64,000 nucleotides of DNA from positions 179,041 through 243,040 of the forward strand of contig NZ_POVU01000005.1 in NCBI RefSeq assembly GCF_003261585.1. The letters run 5' to 3'. Numbering within the stretch: the stretch's first letter is position 1; each line of letters starts with the position of its first letter. Below are positions 63,995 through 64,000 of this stretch, piece by piece. The DNA is from Acinetobacter sp. MB5 (GTDB lineage: Bacteria > Pseudomonadota > Gammaproteobacteria > Pseudomonadales > Moraxellaceae). The notes beneath the pieces were generated by a model. That model was not told the origin of the DNA and did no database searches. It saw only the letters and a list, made by a program, of their open reading frames with translations. Made by a program: the position numbers and the translations under genes.

Positions 63995-64000
63995 AAAAAA
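63858..64000. repeat. Direct repeat, copy in sheath-like gene A
   Basis: Exact copy of 62210-62352, running to the window edge, so the identity may extend further. The copies are 1648 bases apart. Confidence 0.95.

Noticed and set aside
1..64000. tRNA, rRNA genes or insertion sequences
   Set aside because: I saw no tRNA-like cloverleaf, rRNA sequence, transposase or IS ends; subtle ones could be missed without a scan.

Overview
The window looks like a chromosomal segment of an Acinetobacter-type gammaproteobacterium (Moraxellaceae). The basis is low G+C, the gene families present, and a siderophore locus whose gene content matches the fimsbactin (fbs) locus known from A. baumannii and A. baylyi. 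The species cannot be fixed from the sequence. All functions below are read from sequence motifs and recalled family knowledge; no search was run.

Region 1 (1-7.1 kb): the start of an RND efflux operon on the minus strand (outer-membrane factor, then a periplasmic adaptor cut by the window edge), a small HExxH protein, a Bcr/CflA-type MFS exporter, an AraC regulator, and a cupin/zinc alcohol dehydrogenase pair.

Region 2 (7.1-16.1 kb): a probable catabolic group consisting of a short-chain dehydrogenase, an acyl-CoA ligase, a cupin like 2,4'-dihydroxyacetophenone dioxygenase, a MalT/AlkS-size LuxR-family ATPase regulator, a second dehydrogenase and a FadL-type outer-membrane channel. The substrate is unknown.

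Region 3 (16.1-41.5 kb): a complete fimsbactin-type siderophore locus. It has a phosphopantetheinyl transferase and type II thioesterase (minus strand), a TonB receptor, an inner-membrane transporter, a ferric-siderophore reductase and a MATE exporter (plus strand), an AraC regulator (minus strand), and then a ten-gene biosynthetic operon. That operon makes 2,3-dihydroxybenzoate, activates it, condenses it with an amino acid (serine in the known pathway) on a split NRPS, and makes N-acetyl-N-hydroxyputrescine from ornithine. Fur-box-like sequences lie at each promoter region.

Region 4 (41.5-48.9 kb): a hipA-hipB toxin-antitoxin pair in reversed order, an exported catalase-like haem protein, a compound minisatellite (16 x 7 bp followed by 7 x 9 bp), a DAHP synthase gene preceded by a textbook transcription attenuator with an aromatic-rich leader peptide and then a second aromatic-rich small ORF, an exported hypothetical protein, and an MFS permease.

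Region 5 (48.9-64 kb, runs off the right edge): part of a contractile-tail prophage on the minus strand. In transcription order it carries a sheath-like protein, a baseplate spike, a second sheath-like protein with an almost identical N-terminus, a portal, a tube-like protein, a block of DarA/DdrB-like polyvalent proteins (the class that includes P1 antirestriction proteins), baseplate genes, a holin and a membrane-anchored GH108 endolysin. Repeated integrase-arm-like motifs near 49.0 kb may mark the prophage edge.

The most noteworthy signals are the double aromatic leader upstream of DAHP synthase, the duplicated sheath-like genes with a 143-bp identical 5' end, the Dar-like antirestriction block, and the vestigial domains in the NRPS.
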